Counted from the stretch's first letter, positions 15,156-22,714 are shown. The stretch is 64,000 nt of DNA from Prochlorococcus sp. scB243_498I20 (GCA_000635015.1 JFMR01000049.1:1-64000); one strand, 5' to 3'. Translations and numbers: made by a program. Notes: generated by a model not told the origin, from the sequence alone.

Positions 15156-15431
15156 ATGAAAATTCCAATCGAAATGATGAAAGAAATTAGAGAAAGTGGG
15201 TACGATAAAAAGCTTGTATATACCTATATAAGAGAGCTATTAGACAGCGATAAAGAAATTAAAGAAAATAACAATCTAGAGCTTTTAGACAATTTCTTAT
15301 TAGACAAAGATCCACAAGAAGTATCTAAAAATGCTCCTGAGATACTGATGGCAGCAGAGCTTTTAGACGCTTACTTATTAGATAAAAGATTTATGAGAGA
15401 GCTTGAAGATGAAGAATATGATGCTGCTTAA
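15156..15431 (+). CDS. Small acidic hypothetical protein, ~91 aa
   Basis: ATG 15156 is preferred over an upstream TTG. The product MKIPIEMMKEIRESGYDKKL... is acidic, Leu-rich and apparently all helical. It has an internal near-repeat LLDNFLLDKDP / LLDAYLLDKRF, which suggests a duplicated helical unit. No membrane segment. Lies just downstream of the GCTCTA iterons. Function unknown. Confidence 0.5.
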   Translation: MKIPIEMMKEIRESGYDKKLVYTYIRELLDSDKEIKENNNLELLDNFLLDKDPQEVSKNAPEILMAAELLDAYLLDKRFMRELEDEEYDAA

Positions 15432-15503
15432 TTAGATAAAGTACCTATTTTTTCCTATTTATTTAAAGGTTATTCTTTTGAGCAAATAATTAGGATTAAG
15501 CCA

Positions 15504-15626
15504 ATGATAAAACTTGCGATCATTTTCTTACCAGTTCTCTTCGCAGTCATTTGGGCTGCTTTTGTTGGGTTAAGAATAAATAAAGTAGAAATTAGAGATG
15601 GAAAAAGAAAATTAATTAATTATTAA
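15504..15626 (+). CDS. Single-span membrane micro-protein, 40 aa (PsbY-like topology)
   Basis: MIKLAIIFLPVLFAVIWAAF is one N-terminal membrane helix followed by a basic tail (GLRINKVEIRDGKRKLINY). The LPVLFAVIWA pattern recalls PsbY, a small photosystem II subunit, but the tail differs and I do not claim orthology. Followed at once by the terminator at 15653-15673. Confidence 0.5.
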   Translation: MIKLAIIFLPVLFAVIWAAFVGLRINKVEIRDGKRKLINY

Positions 15627-15630
15627 TTGA

Positions 15631-15676
15631 TTGACAGTCGATCTAAATTTTAGGGAGCAGTTAGCTCCTTTTTTAA
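15631..15676 (+). terminator. Conserved motif plus terminator hairpin (copy 1 of an island repeat)
   Basis: TTGACA-GTCGAT-CTAAA is followed by a hairpin GGGAGC-AGTTA-GCTCC with a T6 tail. The same module occurs on the minus strand at 19429-19465. It ends the 40-aa gene and runs into the convergent DsrE-like gene. Confidence 0.6.
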
Positions 15677-16050
15677 TAGCAAAGTACGCTATCCGCTTTA
15701 ATTGATTCTTCAACTAGAACATCCGGCATCACAAACTCTGCTGAATATCCATCTAGAAGCTTCTCATTGTAACCCCTAGATTTAGCAGACATACCTGAAA
15801 CATATATGGTAACTTTCGATTTCTTCAAATTTTGAAGATGTTCGTATAAATCTCCAGTACCTTGACCAACTATTTCACCAGCTTTTTTGCAATCTAATAT
15901 TTGTACTCCGTCTCCTGCTAGAAAAAGAGTTACTTTATGATCATTTTTTTCTGCAGTAAGGGCAACCAATAAACCTAAAGTTACTTTATTTTTAGATTCT
16001 AAACCGCTGTAAATATGAACTAACACTGTATTGTCGGTAATGATAGACAT
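15673..16050 (-). CDS. DsrE/DsrF-like family protein
   Basis: 125 residues. The pattern VLVHIYSGLESKNKVTLGLLVALTAEKNDHKVTLFLAGDGV followed by VTIYVSGMSAKSRGY is the DsrE Rossmann-like fold with its GDG turn. The Cys positions (C54, C124) differ from the sulfur-relay Cys of TusD, so the sulfur-transfer role is uncertain. A stand-alone gene in element C, convergent with the 40-aa gene. Such proteins occur in Prochlorococcus islands. Confidence 0.7.
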   Translation of the reverse strand: MSIITDNTVLVHIYSGLESKNKVTLGLLVALTAEKNDHKVTLFLAGDGVQILDCKKAGEIVGQGTGDLYEHLQNLKKSKVTIYVSGMSAKSRGYNEKLLDGYSAEFVMPDVLVEESIKADSVLCY

Positions 16051-16281
16051 TTAATACTCCCTAAATTTTTGTTTTTATATATTAAATAAAATCTATTATC
16101 ATTAGCTGTTTTTTTTTGTGAAACGCTTACTACTTGCATAAAAAGAGCTAGGACTGCACATGATTTTGAAAAGTGGACAAATAGTGGACAAATGTTGCTT
16201 AAATTCTCAGGACAAACTACGCAGAACTAAGCAAAAAATAGTCTTAGTTTGAAAACCTAGTGCAGCACTAGAGCTGTTAAA
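16051..16281. other. Non-coding right end of element C
   Basis: Holds the terminal repeats AGTGGACAA (16172-16180) and TAGTGGACAA (16182-16191) and, presumably, the promoter of the DsrE-like gene. No reading frame is convincing. Confidence 0.5.
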
Positions 16282-16322
16282 TGCTTTGGGAGCACAGGTC
16301 TCAGGTTCGAATCCTGTCGCCT
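16282..16322 (+). pseudogene. Degenerate tRNA-Pro 3' fragment
   Basis: TGCTTTGGGAGCAC then AGGTC-TCAGG and TTCGAATCCTGTCGCC follow the tRNA 3' half with one base deleted, one substituted and the acceptor end lost. No terminator follows. It is the rightmost trace of integration at this tRNA. Confidence 0.85.
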
Positions 16323-16526
16323 AAATTGACTTTTCAGTATTCTCAATATTAAGTCTAGAGATTAAATAGCGATTATTTTTATAGCTTTGATATGACTAGA
16401 AACCTTAAATTCTTACTAAGCTTAAATTATTATTGAAATTCTATTTATCAAATCATTCAAAAACCAGATTCATAGATGTATTCAATTACTTAACAAAATT
16501 CATTTCTGGAATTATTCTTAATTTAT

Positions 16527-17273
16527 ATGTTTGGTATTAATTTACAGAATTTTTTATTAATTCTTGGTTTTTTATCTAAGGAACCTAATTTTAGCAATTG
16601 TGGATTTGCTAAGATTTCCCCTTATATAAATGATAAGAAAGTTTTTTTTGAAAAACTATCATTTAAGAAAAATCAAGATTCACTTAAAAAAGATAGAAAG
16701 GATGCTGGAGCTTTAAAAGTAAAAAAAGAAATTCTTCAAAAGAACTATCAAATATATTCTGATTTACTTTTAAAATATGACTACATAAAAATTGCTGAAA
16801 AGCTTGTTGGAGAAAAAATTTATCCATATGTTGTAATGCATATCATTAATGATAAAAAAACTAAAGAACTAATATGGCACAGAGATCAATATTTTCATGG
16901 TAATGCTTTTGTAGGTCCAAAATTTAAACTTTATAAATTAGCAATTTATTTACAGGATACAAGTAAAAAAAATGGAGTAACTGGCTTTATACCAAAATTC
17001 CTTTCTCCGAGAATCAGGAATAGATATTTAGACACTATTTTCGCTTACTTTTCATCCTTTTTATCTATTCATCCAAGATTATCTATGGGAGAAGCTATAA
17101 TTTTTAGTGGTAAAATTATGCACCATCGACCAAGACAAAAAAATAATAATTACAGGGAGGCAATAATTTTTTCCTGTACCAATAATCCAAATAATCTTCC
17201 AGATCTTAAAGATAATGAAAATGAATTCTTAAATGTTTTTCTAAGGAGTAAAATAAATCTTGGAATCAAATAA
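16527..17273 (+). CDS. Phytanoyl-CoA dioxygenase-like Fe(II)/2-oxoglutarate oxygenase
   Basis: 248 residues. The metal-binding pattern is visible: H-x-D in WHRDQYFHG near residue 118, a distal His in IMHHRPRQ near 206, and an Arg (NYREAIIF) that would bind 2-oxoglutarate. These define the PhyH superfamily, which hydroxylates lipids or small molecules. The N-terminal ~60 residues are unassigned. The gene lies just outside the tRNA array, at the edge of the island, next to small membrane proteins. Substrate unknown; could act on a nucleoside-sugar or lipid. Confidence 0.65.
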   Translation: MFGINLQNFLLILGFLSKEPNFSNCGFAKISPYINDKKVFFEKLSFKKNQDSLKKDRKDAGALKVKKEILQKNYQIYSDLLLKYDYIKIAEKLVGEKIYPYVVMHIINDKKTKELIWHRDQYFHGNAFVGPKFKLYKLAIYLQDTSKKNGVTGFIPKFLSPRIRNRYLDTIFAYFSSFLSIHPRLSMGEAIIFSGKIMHHRPRQKNNNYREAIIFSCTNNPNNLPDLKDNENEFLNVFLRSKINLGIK

Positions 17274-17276
17274 TAA

Positions 17277-17360
17277 ATGAATTTAAATACCTTTCTTTTA
17301 ATTCTTCTTGTAATTGCAGCCTATACAAATTTGTATTTAACTCTAAAAAAAAGAAGATAG
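17277..17360 (+). CDS. 27-aa membrane micro-protein (possible)
   Basis: ATG 17277 opens a frame of one hydrophobic helix (NTFLLILLVIAAYTNLYLTL) ending KKRR. It begins 3 bases after the dioxygenase stop. The positive-inside pattern is sensible, but there is no clear ribosome site. Confidence 0.35.
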   Translation: MNLNTFLLILLVIAAYTNLYLTLKKRR

Positions 17361-17438
17361 AACTTACTATTTGCTCCGCAGGTAAATTAAGGCTTGATTA
17401 TCATGAATCAATAATTCCTGAAGATATACCTTTAATTA

Positions 17439-17756
17439 ATGTTGCGACTTCTTCCATTACCGATTTTTATTTGCATTTATTTATTCTCTTGGTGGAGATG
17501 TAAAAAAAATATTATCGCTAGTGATAAGCAACTAAAACCTTGCATTGATTGGGCATATATAAAAAATTTACCTCTCCCACCAAAACCTTCTTTTGTTGAG
17601 TTTTATATTGTTTATGTCTCTTCTTTTTTTAAATTTCCCTTTGGGTTAATTATTCAACAACTACCTTTTGCGAAGAAAGTAAGATACTACGAAAGAGAAA
17701 TGAAATTAATATTTGATAAATGGAATCTAGAAAAAATTAAAAAAATAATTAACTAA
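17439..17756 (+). CDS. Hypothetical membrane-associated protein, 105 aa
   Basis: MLRLLPLPIFICIYLFSWWR is a signal-anchor-like helix; a second hydrophobic segment (FYIVYVSSFFKFPFGLII) lies near residue 55. The C-terminus is basic and helical. No family recognised. Start is the first in-frame ATG. Confidence 0.45.
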   Translation: MLRLLPLPIFICIYLFSWWRCKKNIIASDKQLKPCIDWAYIKNLPLPPKPSFVEFYIVYVSSFFKFPFGLIIQQLPFAKKVRYYEREMKLIFDKWNLEKIKKIIN

Positions 17757-17757
17757 T

Positions 17758-17871
17758 CTATTGATATGTCTGGAGTAAAGATATATAAATCCCTAAAAAT
17801 ACAAATATTGCTACACCTATTCCCATAACTGTAGTGGGTTGATTATTCCAAAAATTAGTTAAAAATTCCAT
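17758..17871 (-). CDS. Single-span membrane micro-protein, 37 aa
   Basis: MEFLTNFWNNQPTTVMGIGV opens the protein, and the helix continues through AIFVFLGIYISLL. Starts 12 bases after the stop of the 41-aa gene on the same strand, so the two may be co-transcribed. Topology like small thylakoid subunits; identity unknown. Confidence 0.5.
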   Translation of the reverse strand: MEFLTNFWNNQPTTVMGIGVAIFVFLGIYISLLQTYQ

Positions 17872-17883
17872 TGTTTGGGAAGT

Positions 17884-18009
17884 TTAAATTTTTTTAGCTC
17901 TATTAGCTCTATTCATTACTTGTCTCAAAATATTATTTTTAATTGATAAATCAGAAATACAATAAAGAGTTAAAAACAAAACTACTTTTGCAAAAAATGA
18001 GATTTGCAT
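17884..18009 (-). CDS. Small membrane protein, 41 aa
   Basis: MQISFFAKVVLFLTLYCISD gives one hydrophobic helix, then a basic tail (NNILRQVMNRANRAKKI). First gene of a two-gene minus-strand unit with the 37-aa gene. Confidence 0.45.
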   Translation of the reverse strand: MQISFFAKVVLFLTLYCISDLSIKNNILRQVMNRANRAKKI

Positions 18010-18200
18010 AATAAAAATAATTCTACACTAATAAAAACAAATTTCATTAAAACTGCCAATTTTTTAAAAGACCTTATAGGAGGTATTTTTAATAGTTGAA
18101 TACGAAAGACTGAAGAAAAAACAAATGCAACAAGATCAACAGTCTTAGCGTTCGGAGAAGCTCCTTTTAGATATAAGATAAAGTTAAAAGAAAGTGACTT

Positions 18201-18350
18201 ATGAAGGAATTAGAAGAAAATACTATCGAACAAATAAGAACTCTTCTTAATTATTTAGAGCAAACAGATCTATTAAAAAACAAGGATATTCTTAGATGCT
18301 TAGATGTAATAGCAAGAGAGTATGGCGGAGAAGTAGTTGACAAAAATTAA
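18201..18350 (+). CDS. Small acidic hypothetical protein, 49 aa
   Basis: MKELEENTIEQIRTLLNYLE continues as two predicted helices ending GGEVVDKN. The stop is followed directly by the ATG of the next gene, so the pair is probably translated from one mRNA. Both proteins share a helical, acidic character. Function unknown. Confidence 0.5.
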   Translation: MKELEENTIEQIRTLLNYLEQTDLLKNKDILRCLDVIAREYGGEVVDKN

Positions 18351-18536
18351 ATGGCAAATCCAGATCAAAAAACAATATTGCTAGAACAAGCTTATGACCA
18401 ACTAAAGGCAATTTGCACCAAGTTCCAAGACCAATCAGGAGCTACAGATATGGAAGTAAAAACTTTACTTCGAGAACTTGCGAGGGTTTATGAAAAAGAT
18501 ATTGATGAAAACTATGACATAGATTGGGAAGTTTAA
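18351..18536 (+). CDS. Small acidic hypothetical protein, 61 aa
   Basis: MANPDQKTILLEQAYDQLKA is followed by TDMEVKTLLRELARVYEKDI and an acidic end (DENYDIDWEV). Zero-base spacing from the preceding gene. Helical throughout; no family recognised. Confidence 0.5.
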   Translation: MANPDQKTILLEQAYDQLKAICTKFQDQSGATDMEVKTLLRELARVYEKDIDENYDIDWEV

Positions 18537-18920
18537 ATAAGTTTATTTGATATTCTTTTGCTATAAATTAATTGAGGCCAAACCTCGTCAGCATACTCTA
18601 CGTTTGCTGCAAGACATAAATTGATTCTATATAGTTGCGAGTCGATTTAATAACCCTTTCAGTAGTTGGAATTTCTGGAAGGGTTTCTTGTTACTGATAT
18701 TTATTTAGTAATCGGTTATAAATTACTAACAATACTATTACCCCAACTATTCCATAAATTGCATGGTATGGGTCGTGGTGATTCTGCCAAAGCTCCTTTA
18801 AGAATAACTTCAATACTTAATAGCTATTACCACATGAGAATAACATCCATAAGATTTTTCTCTAATTAATTTGCATAATTTCTTACAACTGGTAATTTTA
18901 GTGGGCTTCAATATATTCAA
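18537..18920. other. Gap without a convincing gene
   Basis: 384 bases. A 67-codon frame (18666-18869) exists but has no ribosome site and an unnatural, Leu/Ile/His-rich composition. ACCCTTTC-AGTAGTTGGAATTTCT-GGAAGGGT near 18653-18678 could pair (CCCTTTC with GGAAGGG), making a modest hairpin followed by TTTCTTG. Confidence 0.4.
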
Positions 18921-19145
18921 ATGCAAGAACAAAAAATTGAAAAGATAGCATCTGTTGCAGTAAACATAACTAAGGTGCTTGTGATAATTTATCTAGGCTT
19001 TGTGGAAATATTTAAAATTTGCAAATTACTTATAGAAAATTTAAAAACTGAATTTGATATTTCTCGAAAATGGGCTTCACAAAATTATTCAATTCTAAAA
19101 AAACGACTAGCGGAAGGAAAAATAGCGGGTTTTATAGAAAATTAG
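18921..19145 (+). CDS. Small membrane protein, 74 aa
   Basis: MQEQKIEKIASVAVNITKVL runs into a single hydrophobic segment (VLVIIYLGFVEIFKI), followed by a basic amphipathic region (ENLKTEFDISRKWASQNY) and KKRLAEGKIAGF. One membrane helix with a cytoplasmic basic tail is likely. Convergent with the DUF3764-like gene. Function unknown. Confidence 0.5.
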   Translation: MQEQKIEKIASVAVNITKVLVIIYLGFVEIFKICKLLIENLKTEFDISRKWASQNYSILKKRLAEGKIAGFIEN

Positions 19146-19157
19146 TAAGCGTTATAT

Positions 19158-19421
19158 TTACGCAACAAGTTTGATTGTAAATACAACATCCTTACAATTA
19201 TTTTTTTTATCCCATTCCTTTGCGAAAGGAGATTGCATCTCTGCACCTAATTTTTCTAAGTCGGTACAGTTCATTAATAAATGAGATTTGTGTTCATTCA
19301 CTTTTACAAACTCGTAATCAGTTACAAACTCTTTGCACATTTCTTCAAGAAATAGTGTCGTTACATCATTTTTAAATTCTTCAAATTTACAGCTAAAAGT
19401 TGAGATGATGAGAGTGTTCAC
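19158..19421 (-). CDS. DUF3764-like small protein, 87 aa
   Basis: GTG start at 19421 gives MNTLIISTFSCKFEEFKNDV... ending VVFTIKLVA. The pattern resembles the DUF3764/ABM-like family of picocyanobacteria, of which a second member is at 31804. The start codon lies only 2 bases after the T-run of a terminator-like hairpin, with no room for a ribosome site, so either expression is unusual or the true start is internal. Confidence 0.55.
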   Translation of the reverse strand: MNTLIISTFSCKFEEFKNDVTTLFLEEMCKEFVTDYEFVKVNEHKSHLLMNCTDLEKLGAEMQSPFAKEWDKKNNCKDVVFTIKLVA

Positions 19422-19428
19422 TAAAAAA

Positions 19429-19465
19429 AGGGGCTAATTGCCCCTTATTTTAGATCGACTGTCAA
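19429..19465 (-). terminator. Terminator hairpin plus TTGACA/CTAAAATAAGG motif (copy 2)
   Basis: On the minus strand TTGACA-GTCGAT-CTAAAATAAGG leads into AGGGGC-AATTA-GCCCCT and seven T. It ends transcription from the DUF3303 gene at 19473-19745. The same module is at 15631-15676 on the plus strand. Confidence 0.75.
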
Positions 19466-19472
19466 TCTTTAT

Positions 19473-19745
19473 CTATGAGTAGACTTTGGCAACTATTGGA
19501 CCAGCTTCTTCATCAGTAAATACTGGTGTGGTTTCCCAATTGAGAAATTCACCCCATTCAGCGGCATGTTGATATATTGCTTTTGGATCATCAGTCTTTA
19601 AAACTATCCAACCCTCTAAAGAACCGGGTGCATGATATCTTCCAATCATTTCAACTCCAGGATAATCTCCCCCACCACCAAGAAATTTTTCTGCACCTTT
19701 TTGATGATATCCGGCCTTAAATGACCAATGCTGAACATAAAGCAT
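19473..19745 (-). CDS. DUF3303-family protein, 90 aa
   Basis: MLYVQHWSFKAGYHQKGAEK... and GRYHAPGSLEGWIVLKTDDP match the DUF3303 ferredoxin-like-fold family: a hydrophobic first strand, a central G-x-W-x-V-V strand, and a W-x-x-x-L-x-W segment. Such proteins are small, cytoplasmic and of unknown role; their fold resembles dimeric alpha-beta barrel proteins. One of three paralogues in the window (also 19949 and 23783), divergent from the next one. Confidence 0.75.
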   Translation of the reverse strand: MLYVQHWSFKAGYHQKGAEKFLGGGGDYPGVEMIGRYHAPGSLEGWIVLKTDDPKAIYQHAAEWGEFLNWETTPVFTDEEAGPIVAKVYS

Positions 19746-19948
19746 TTTATTTTTTAATTTTTATTGGCTTTCTATTACTAGCAAAAAAAATAATTACTGA
19801 AAATAAATTGTTTTAATTGCCCATTTTTGAAGATCCATTAGTGAAACCATTAATTGAGAGTCCAGTTTAAATTTAAGATTCAACTGTTATTTCAAACTAC
19901 TTTTTATTAAAATTCAAACTAAAATAATAGGAAATTAGCACCTTTTTT

Positions 19949-20233
19949 ATGCTGTTTCTAATTTCTTATAAATTCAATGATGCAAACGCTCAAGAAAAGG
20001 GATCCAAAATGTTAAAAGAATGGTACGACAAAGGAGGGCCACAAAATAGACCAGAGGGTTATGACGTTAAATCTTGGATTTTCTTACCTCAACATGGCAA
20101 TGGTTACTCTGTTGTAGATGCTGACTCTTTAGAAACTATCTGGAAACAGTGGAGTCCTTGGAGAGAATTATTGGAATTCACTATTGAACCTTGTGCGGAT
20201 TTAGATCAAACAGTAGCTCTATATTGTAAATGA
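19949..20233 (+). CDS. DUF3303-family protein, 94 aa
   Basis: MLFLISYKFNDANAQEKGSK..., then GYSVVDADSLETIWKQWSPW and LEFTIEPCADLDQTVAL. The G-x-x-V-V-D-A-D and W-x-x-W-x-x-x-L elements fit DUF3303. Only weakly similar to the 19473 paralogue, so the duplication is old. Function unknown. Confidence 0.7.
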   Translation: MLFLISYKFNDANAQEKGSKMLKEWYDKGGPQNRPEGYDVKSWIFLPQHGNGYSVVDADSLETIWKQWSPWRELLEFTIEPCADLDQTVALYCK

Positions 20234-20355
20234 AACACTTTTTACTTGCTTTAAAAATATAAGACTTAGCTTTTATGCAGCGATTCAAAAAAAATGCTTA
20301 TTTAACCTATTTAGCCTTTTTATTTTTTAATATATGGGAAATAAAATTCTTAATA

Positions 20356-20610
20356 ATGAATAAATTTAAAGATAACTTTTCAAGTGAAAGCTTTTACCCA
20401 GATAGTAATTATTATCTTGACCAAGATAATGCTCCTAAAGAGGACCCAATTAAAGAAGATCAAAAATCCAATATAGGGAGAAGTTTTGAATGGCCAAATA
20501 CCTATTGGTTCATTGCTGAAAGAACAAATGGAAGGCTTGCAATGATAGGTTTCATGGCTGTCATTATTAACTATGCCTTGTTTGGATGGATAGCTTATCC
20601 CATCCTTTAA
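20356..20610 (+). CDS. hli: High-light-inducible protein with long N-terminus
   Basis: ATG 20356 (MNKFKDNFSSESFYPD) gives 84 residues; an in-frame ATG 81 bases upstream is less likely because it adds an unrelated hydrophobic stretch. The C-terminus has the Hlip chlorophyll-binding motif AERTNGRLAMIGFMAVIINY (E, N and R ligands) and a single membrane helix. Hlips bind chlorophyll and carotenoid and protect photosystem II during stress. The acidic N-terminal extension is longer than in minimal Hlips. Confidence 0.85.
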   Translation: MNKFKDNFSSESFYPDSNYYLDQDNAPKEDPIKEDQKSNIGRSFEWPNTYWFIAERTNGRLAMIGFMAVIINYALFGWIAYPIL

Positions 20611-20754
20611 TTTAGTTAGTAAGTCTAATTTTACAAAAATTGATTTAGATAAATCTGGAACACATTAGCTTCAAAATTCTGCGTTTTGGTAACTGTATTT
20701 GCTATCTATTTTGACCAATTAACTTAAGCTCCAATTATTGTTATTGCCTTTTGA

Positions 20755-21477
20755 TTATTCATATGTTTTTGAGGAGTTTTCCAGTAATCTATTTAATTCT
20801 AAGAGTTCTTCTTTAGTAAGTTCTCTATATTTTCCTGTTGGCAAATCTAACTTAATATTCATAATTCTTACACGCTTTAATGATCGTACTCTATATCCTA
20901 AGGCCTCACACATTCTTCTAATCTGACGGTTAAGTCCTTGTGTAAGTATTATTTTAAAATTTCTTGGACCCAATTGTTTTACGAAACAATTTTTAGTTAT
21001 TGTGTCTAATATTTCAACTCCATTACTCATACTTTGAATAAAGTCGCTATTGATAGGACGATTAACTTTTACAATATATTCTTTTTCATGATTATTTCTT
21101 GCTCTGAGTATTTTATTTACGATATCTCCATCATTAGTTAAGAAAATCAATCCCTCACTGAGTTTATCTAATCTTCCGATGGGGAAAATTCTTTTAGGAT
21201 ATTTAATGAAATCTATTACATTATTGGGTTCTACTTTTCTATCTGTTGTGCAAACAATTCCTACAGGTTTATTAAAGGCTAAGTATATGTTTTTTTGTCT
21301 CTTTGATTTTTGTATTCTTTGACCTTTAACTTCAACTTGGTCACTATCTTCTACTCTAGTTCCAATTTCTGGAATTTTGCCATTAATGGTTACCTTTCCT
21401 TCTAGGATTAATCTATCTGCTTCTCTTCTAGAACAATAACCGACTTCACTTAAATATTTATTTATTCTGGTAGCCAT
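20755..21477 (-). CDS. rluF: 23S rRNA pseudouridine synthase, RluF/RsuA family
   Basis: MATRINKYLSEVGYCSRREA is the S4 RNA-binding domain and the likely start (21477). An upstream frame extends to TTG 21549 but would translate the regulatory motif there. The catalytic Asp is in GRLDKLSEGL near residue 100, and RQIRRMCEALGYRV near 190 completes the RsuA/RluB/E/F signature. It isomerises a specific uridine in 23S rRNA. 240 residues. Assignment to RluF rather than RluB/E is from overall resemblance. Confidence 0.8.
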   Translation of the reverse strand: MATRINKYLSEVGYCSRREADRLILEGKVTINGKIPEIGTRVEDSDQVEVKGQRIQKSKRQKNIYLAFNKPVGIVCTTDRKVEPNNVIDFIKYPKRIFPIGRLDKLSEGLIFLTNDGDIVNKILRARNNHEKEYIVKVNRPINSDFIQSMSNGVEILDTITKNCFVKQLGPRNFKIILTQGLNRQIRRMCEALGYRVRSLKRVRIMNIKLDLPTGKYRELTKEELLELNRLLENSSKTYE

Positions 21478-21522
21478 TTTGGATGTTTTATTTTTATCTG
21501 CAATAAAAAATAATTTACTAAT

Positions 21523-21549
21523 CTCCTTATATTTTAGATCGGGTGTCAA
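21523..21549 (-). promoter_or_regulatory. TTGACA/CTAAAATA motif (copy 3) upstream of rluF
   Basis: TTGACA-CCCGAT-CTAAAATATAAGG on the minus strand, 46 bases before the chosen rluF start. The 7-base spacing between TTGACA and TAAAAT is too short for a normal sigma-70 promoter, so it may be a regulator site. Confidence 0.4.
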
Positions 21550-21626
21550 TTTTAGTTAATATTCTCATTATTGAATTTCAGATTATTTTCATCAGTAATT
21601 TATACGCACAGATCTAACTCCATTTT

Positions 21627-21872
21627 TTAATTCCATTTTCTTTCAATTTTCCTCCATCCCTTAGAAAGTAATCTTTTATAAATTTCTCTAGCTAAATCTA
21701 TTTCAACAGAAACTGTATTTGTCATTACTGGTGGTTTGTTTCCTAATCCCCCAACTATTTTTCCAGTATCTATAAACATATATTCAAAAACTCCATCAAC
21801 ACTCTTGTCGTTTTTCATAAATCTTTTAACTTCTGAACTATTTGAATTAATCAACCAATAAGATTTAGCCAT
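21627..21872 (-). CDS. DUF1651-family protein, 81 aa
   Basis: MAKSYWLINSNSSEVKRFMK ... SVEIDLAREIYKRLLSKGWR shows the DUF1651 features: an early W-L-I strand, R-F, and the closing helix A-R-x-x-x-x-x-L-x-x-x-G-W. Cyanobacterial, small, cytoplasmic, unknown role. Related small genes are at 24388 and 36721. Confidence 0.65.
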   Translation of the reverse strand: MAKSYWLINSNSSEVKRFMKNDKSVDGVFEYMFIDTGKIVGGLGNKPPVMTNTVSVEIDLAREIYKRLLSKGWRKIERKWN

Positions 21873-21904
21873 TAATCTAACATTGGAATTAGTAAGCGTT
21901 CCAT

Positions 21905-22543
21905 TTAAAACAAACTCATTTGATCAGTATCTTTTTTCTTTACATCCTCTATTAGCCAACCATCAGGGGAGCAACTCATCATGATTGCAAATAATCCTCT
22001 TAATTCATCTGCATCTTTAACTTGCTCTGTCCATTGTTCCTCATATCCGTTAGGAACAATCACAGGCATGCGGTGATGTAAAGGTTTAATTAAATCATTT
22101 GGTTCAGTTGTTAAAACGCAGCAACTCTCAAGTTCTGCGCCATCTGGTGAAGTCCACTTACTCCAAATTCCGCCCAACCAAAAAGTCTCATAATTCGATT
22201 TTCGAACACGATATTTTTTTTCAAAAAAACCGCTTGCAGGTATTAGGCACCTTTTATGTTTCCAACTTCCACTAAATAATTTTTTTTCTTCTACAGTTTC
22301 TGATCTTGCATTAAATGGTCTTGGTCTCTCTTTATCAAATGGGTCTCTGGCCCAAGGAGAAATAAAGCCCCATGTCATAAAAGTAGTTTTAATTCTTCCT
22401 TCGTTTTTAATTACAAGAACAGGATCATTAGGTCTTATTAGACTTTGAGTTTCATATTTAGAATCAAGTCCACTTGGATAGTCTTGTTTCAAAACCTTTG
22501 GCAAATTCTCAAATTTAGTTTTCAGCTCAAATCTTCCGCACAT
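21905..22543 (-). CDS. SRAP-domain abasic-site processing protein (YedK/HMCES family)
   Basis: 212 residues starting MCGRFELK. Cys2, exposed after removal of Met, forms the thiazolidine crosslink to abasic sites in single-stranded DNA. Other conserved parts are present: RPNDPVLVI, FNARSETVEEK (Asn75-like), RCLIPASGFFEKK (catalytic Glu) and HHRMPVIV (His). The protein shields abasic sites at replication forks. It is a plausible photodamage-repair gene in an island. Monocistronic, after the DUF1651 gene on the same strand. Confidence 0.92.
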   Translation of the reverse strand: MCGRFELKTKFENLPKVLKQDYPSGLDSKYETQSLIRPNDPVLVIKNEGRIKTTFMTWGFISPWARDPFDKERPRPFNARSETVEEKKLFSGSWKHKRCLIPASGFFEKKYRVRKSNYETFWLGGIWSKWTSPDGAELESCCVLTTEPNDLIKPLHHRMPVIVPNGYEEQWTEQVKDADELRGLFAIMMSCSPDGWLIEDVKKKDTDQMSLF

Positions 22544-22591
22544 TGATTTTTAAAATATTTTTAAAACTCACTTAAAAAAACAGTAAATTTA

Positions 22592-22614
22592 CCTTATTTT
22601 AGATCTACTTTTAA
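22592..22614 (-). promoter_or_regulatory. CTAAAATAAGG motif (copy 4) upstream of the SRAP gene
   Basis: TTAAAAGTAGAT-CTAAAATAAGG on the minus strand, 49 bases before the SRAP start. It lacks the exact TTGACA half. A short palindrome GTAAATTTAC and a T-run follow, as with copies 1 and 2. Confidence 0.35.
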
Positions 22615-22714
22615 TTTTCTCAAATAAAAAAAATTTTTTGATCGTAGAAATTTTTTTATCCAAATAATTAAAAGAAAATATAGATATTGAAAAGCTTCCT
22701 CAAATTTAATTTGA

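Larger units (their letters stand above)
14878..16292. mobile_element. Element C: decayed remnant with its own end repeats
   Basis: Bounded by the 3' tRNA fragment at 14866 and by a degenerate one at 16282. TAGTGGACAA occurs at 14995-15004 and 16182-16191, with an extra AGTGGACAA at 16172-16180 and an inverted TTGTCCAC at 14971-14978. Encodes three small genes and no recombinase. The degraded right fragment suggests it is the oldest insertion. Confidence 0.6.

Noticed and set aside
15504..15626. Definite PsbY call
   Set aside because: Helix pattern is similar but the basic C-terminus does not match what I recall of PsbY; kept only as topology-like.
18666..18869. 67-codon plus-strand frame MEFLEGFLVTDIYLV...
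   Set aside because: No ribosome site, composition not protein-like, no domain, and no coupling to neighbours.
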